Assembly (NCBI GenBank): GCA_964602715.1
Contig: CAZRSB010000001.1
Span: 28,182 to 92,181, forward strand
DNA length: 64,000 nucleotides
Direction: 5' to 3'
Source of the DNA: Natronoplasma sp964602715
GTDB taxonomy: Archaea; Thermoplasmatota; Thermoplasmata; Halarchaeoplasmatales; Halarchaeoplasmataceae
The position numbers and the translations under genes were made by a program. The notes under the pieces are model-generated. The model saw nothing but the letters and a program-made list of their open reading frames with translations. It was not told the DNA's origin and did no database searches. Of the stretch, positions 63,950 to 64,000 are shown piece by piece. Position 1 is the first letter of the stretch. Every line of letters begins with the position of its first letter.

Positions 63950-64000
63950 TGGGCCCGACCGGATTTGAACCGGCGACCGTCTGGTTATGAGCCAGATGCT
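63950..64000 (-). tRNA. tRNA with CAU anticodon (elongator Met-like), partial at window edge
   Basis: On the minus strand the 3' 51 nt of a tRNA are visible. The anticodon arm is CTGG-CTCATAA-CCAG (anticodon CAU). The T arm is GCCGG-TTCAAAT-CCGGT, followed by acceptor strand CGGGCCC and discriminator A at 63950. CCA is not encoded. The 5' part lies beyond the window. Elongator Met is most likely, but a CAU tRNA could also be the modified Ile isoacceptor. A T-rich run follows the 3' end. Confidence 0.9.

Overview
The window is archaeal. It carries PurP, the RNase P protein Rpp21, a NurA/HerA pair, a group II chaperonin (thermosome), an NreA-type repair protein, an archaeal-length triosephosphate isomerase and an elongator-type tRNA without an encoded CCA. 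Many genes have A/T-rich TATA elements about 25-33 nt upstream of a start with little or no leader. The DNA is A/T-rich and the proteins are rich in Glu, Asp and Lys. I would place it in an uncultivated euryarchaeal lineage, possibly Thermoplasmatota-like. That placement is inference only, as no rRNA is present. A 100-N block at 27211-27310 shows this is a draft assembly.

Layout. (1) 0-11 kb is housekeeping metabolism and repair: hexuloisomerase plus an endonuclease IV-like TIM barrel, a nicotinamidase-like hydrolase, class II ribonucleotide reductase with an intein at the active-site cysteine, a cyclic 2,3-diphosphoglycerate synthetase-like protein, NreA overlapping an SPL-type radical SAM gene, a coiled-coil bactofilin and an SDR. 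(2) 11-23 kb holds a 1406-aa TPR protein with a zinc ribbon, PurP, pyruvate kinase, acylphosphatase, the alpha subunit of ADP-forming acetyl-CoA synthetase, a degenerate RecA-like protein paired with a KaiC-like ATPase, and the thermosome. (3) 23-30.6 kb holds HypC, a DUF362 ferredoxin protein, a four-gene MgtE-half/PhoU-TrkA_C operon, a 51-bp tandem repeat broken by the assembly gap, TIM, a site-2 protease with CBS domains, Rpp21 and a ModE-Nudix fusion. (4) 30.7-49.75 kb is a single-strand array of six giant STAND ATPase-TPR proteins. (5) 50-64 kb holds a PAP2-kinase fusion, PdxS, an ABC-2 exporter whose ATPase carries an in-frame stop, a second PAP2 protein, a double-HTH Lrp regulator, a PD-(D/E)XK-like nuclease with a metallo-beta-lactamase-fold protein, NurA-HerA, an ABC exporter, a cold-shock protein and a partial tRNA(CAU).

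The most unusual feature is the STAND array. The six genes resolve into three tandem copies of one two-gene unit. Each unit begins with a type A gene that has its own TATA element, followed by a type B gene whose start touches or overlaps the A stop codon. The A and B subfamilies have different N-terminal regions and different P-loop surroundings, and the last B lacks the N-terminal domain. This suggests that A and B proteins work as partners and that the pair was duplicated as a unit. Ligand and output are unknown; the N-terminal winged-helix-like region suggests MalT-like transcriptional control.

Other points of interest are the intein end, which lacks the usual His-Asn, the nuclease/MBL cassette divergent from nurA-herA across an inverted repeat, the 18-bp near-palindrome in front of the ABC exporter, and several protein-like small ORFs in otherwise empty gaps.
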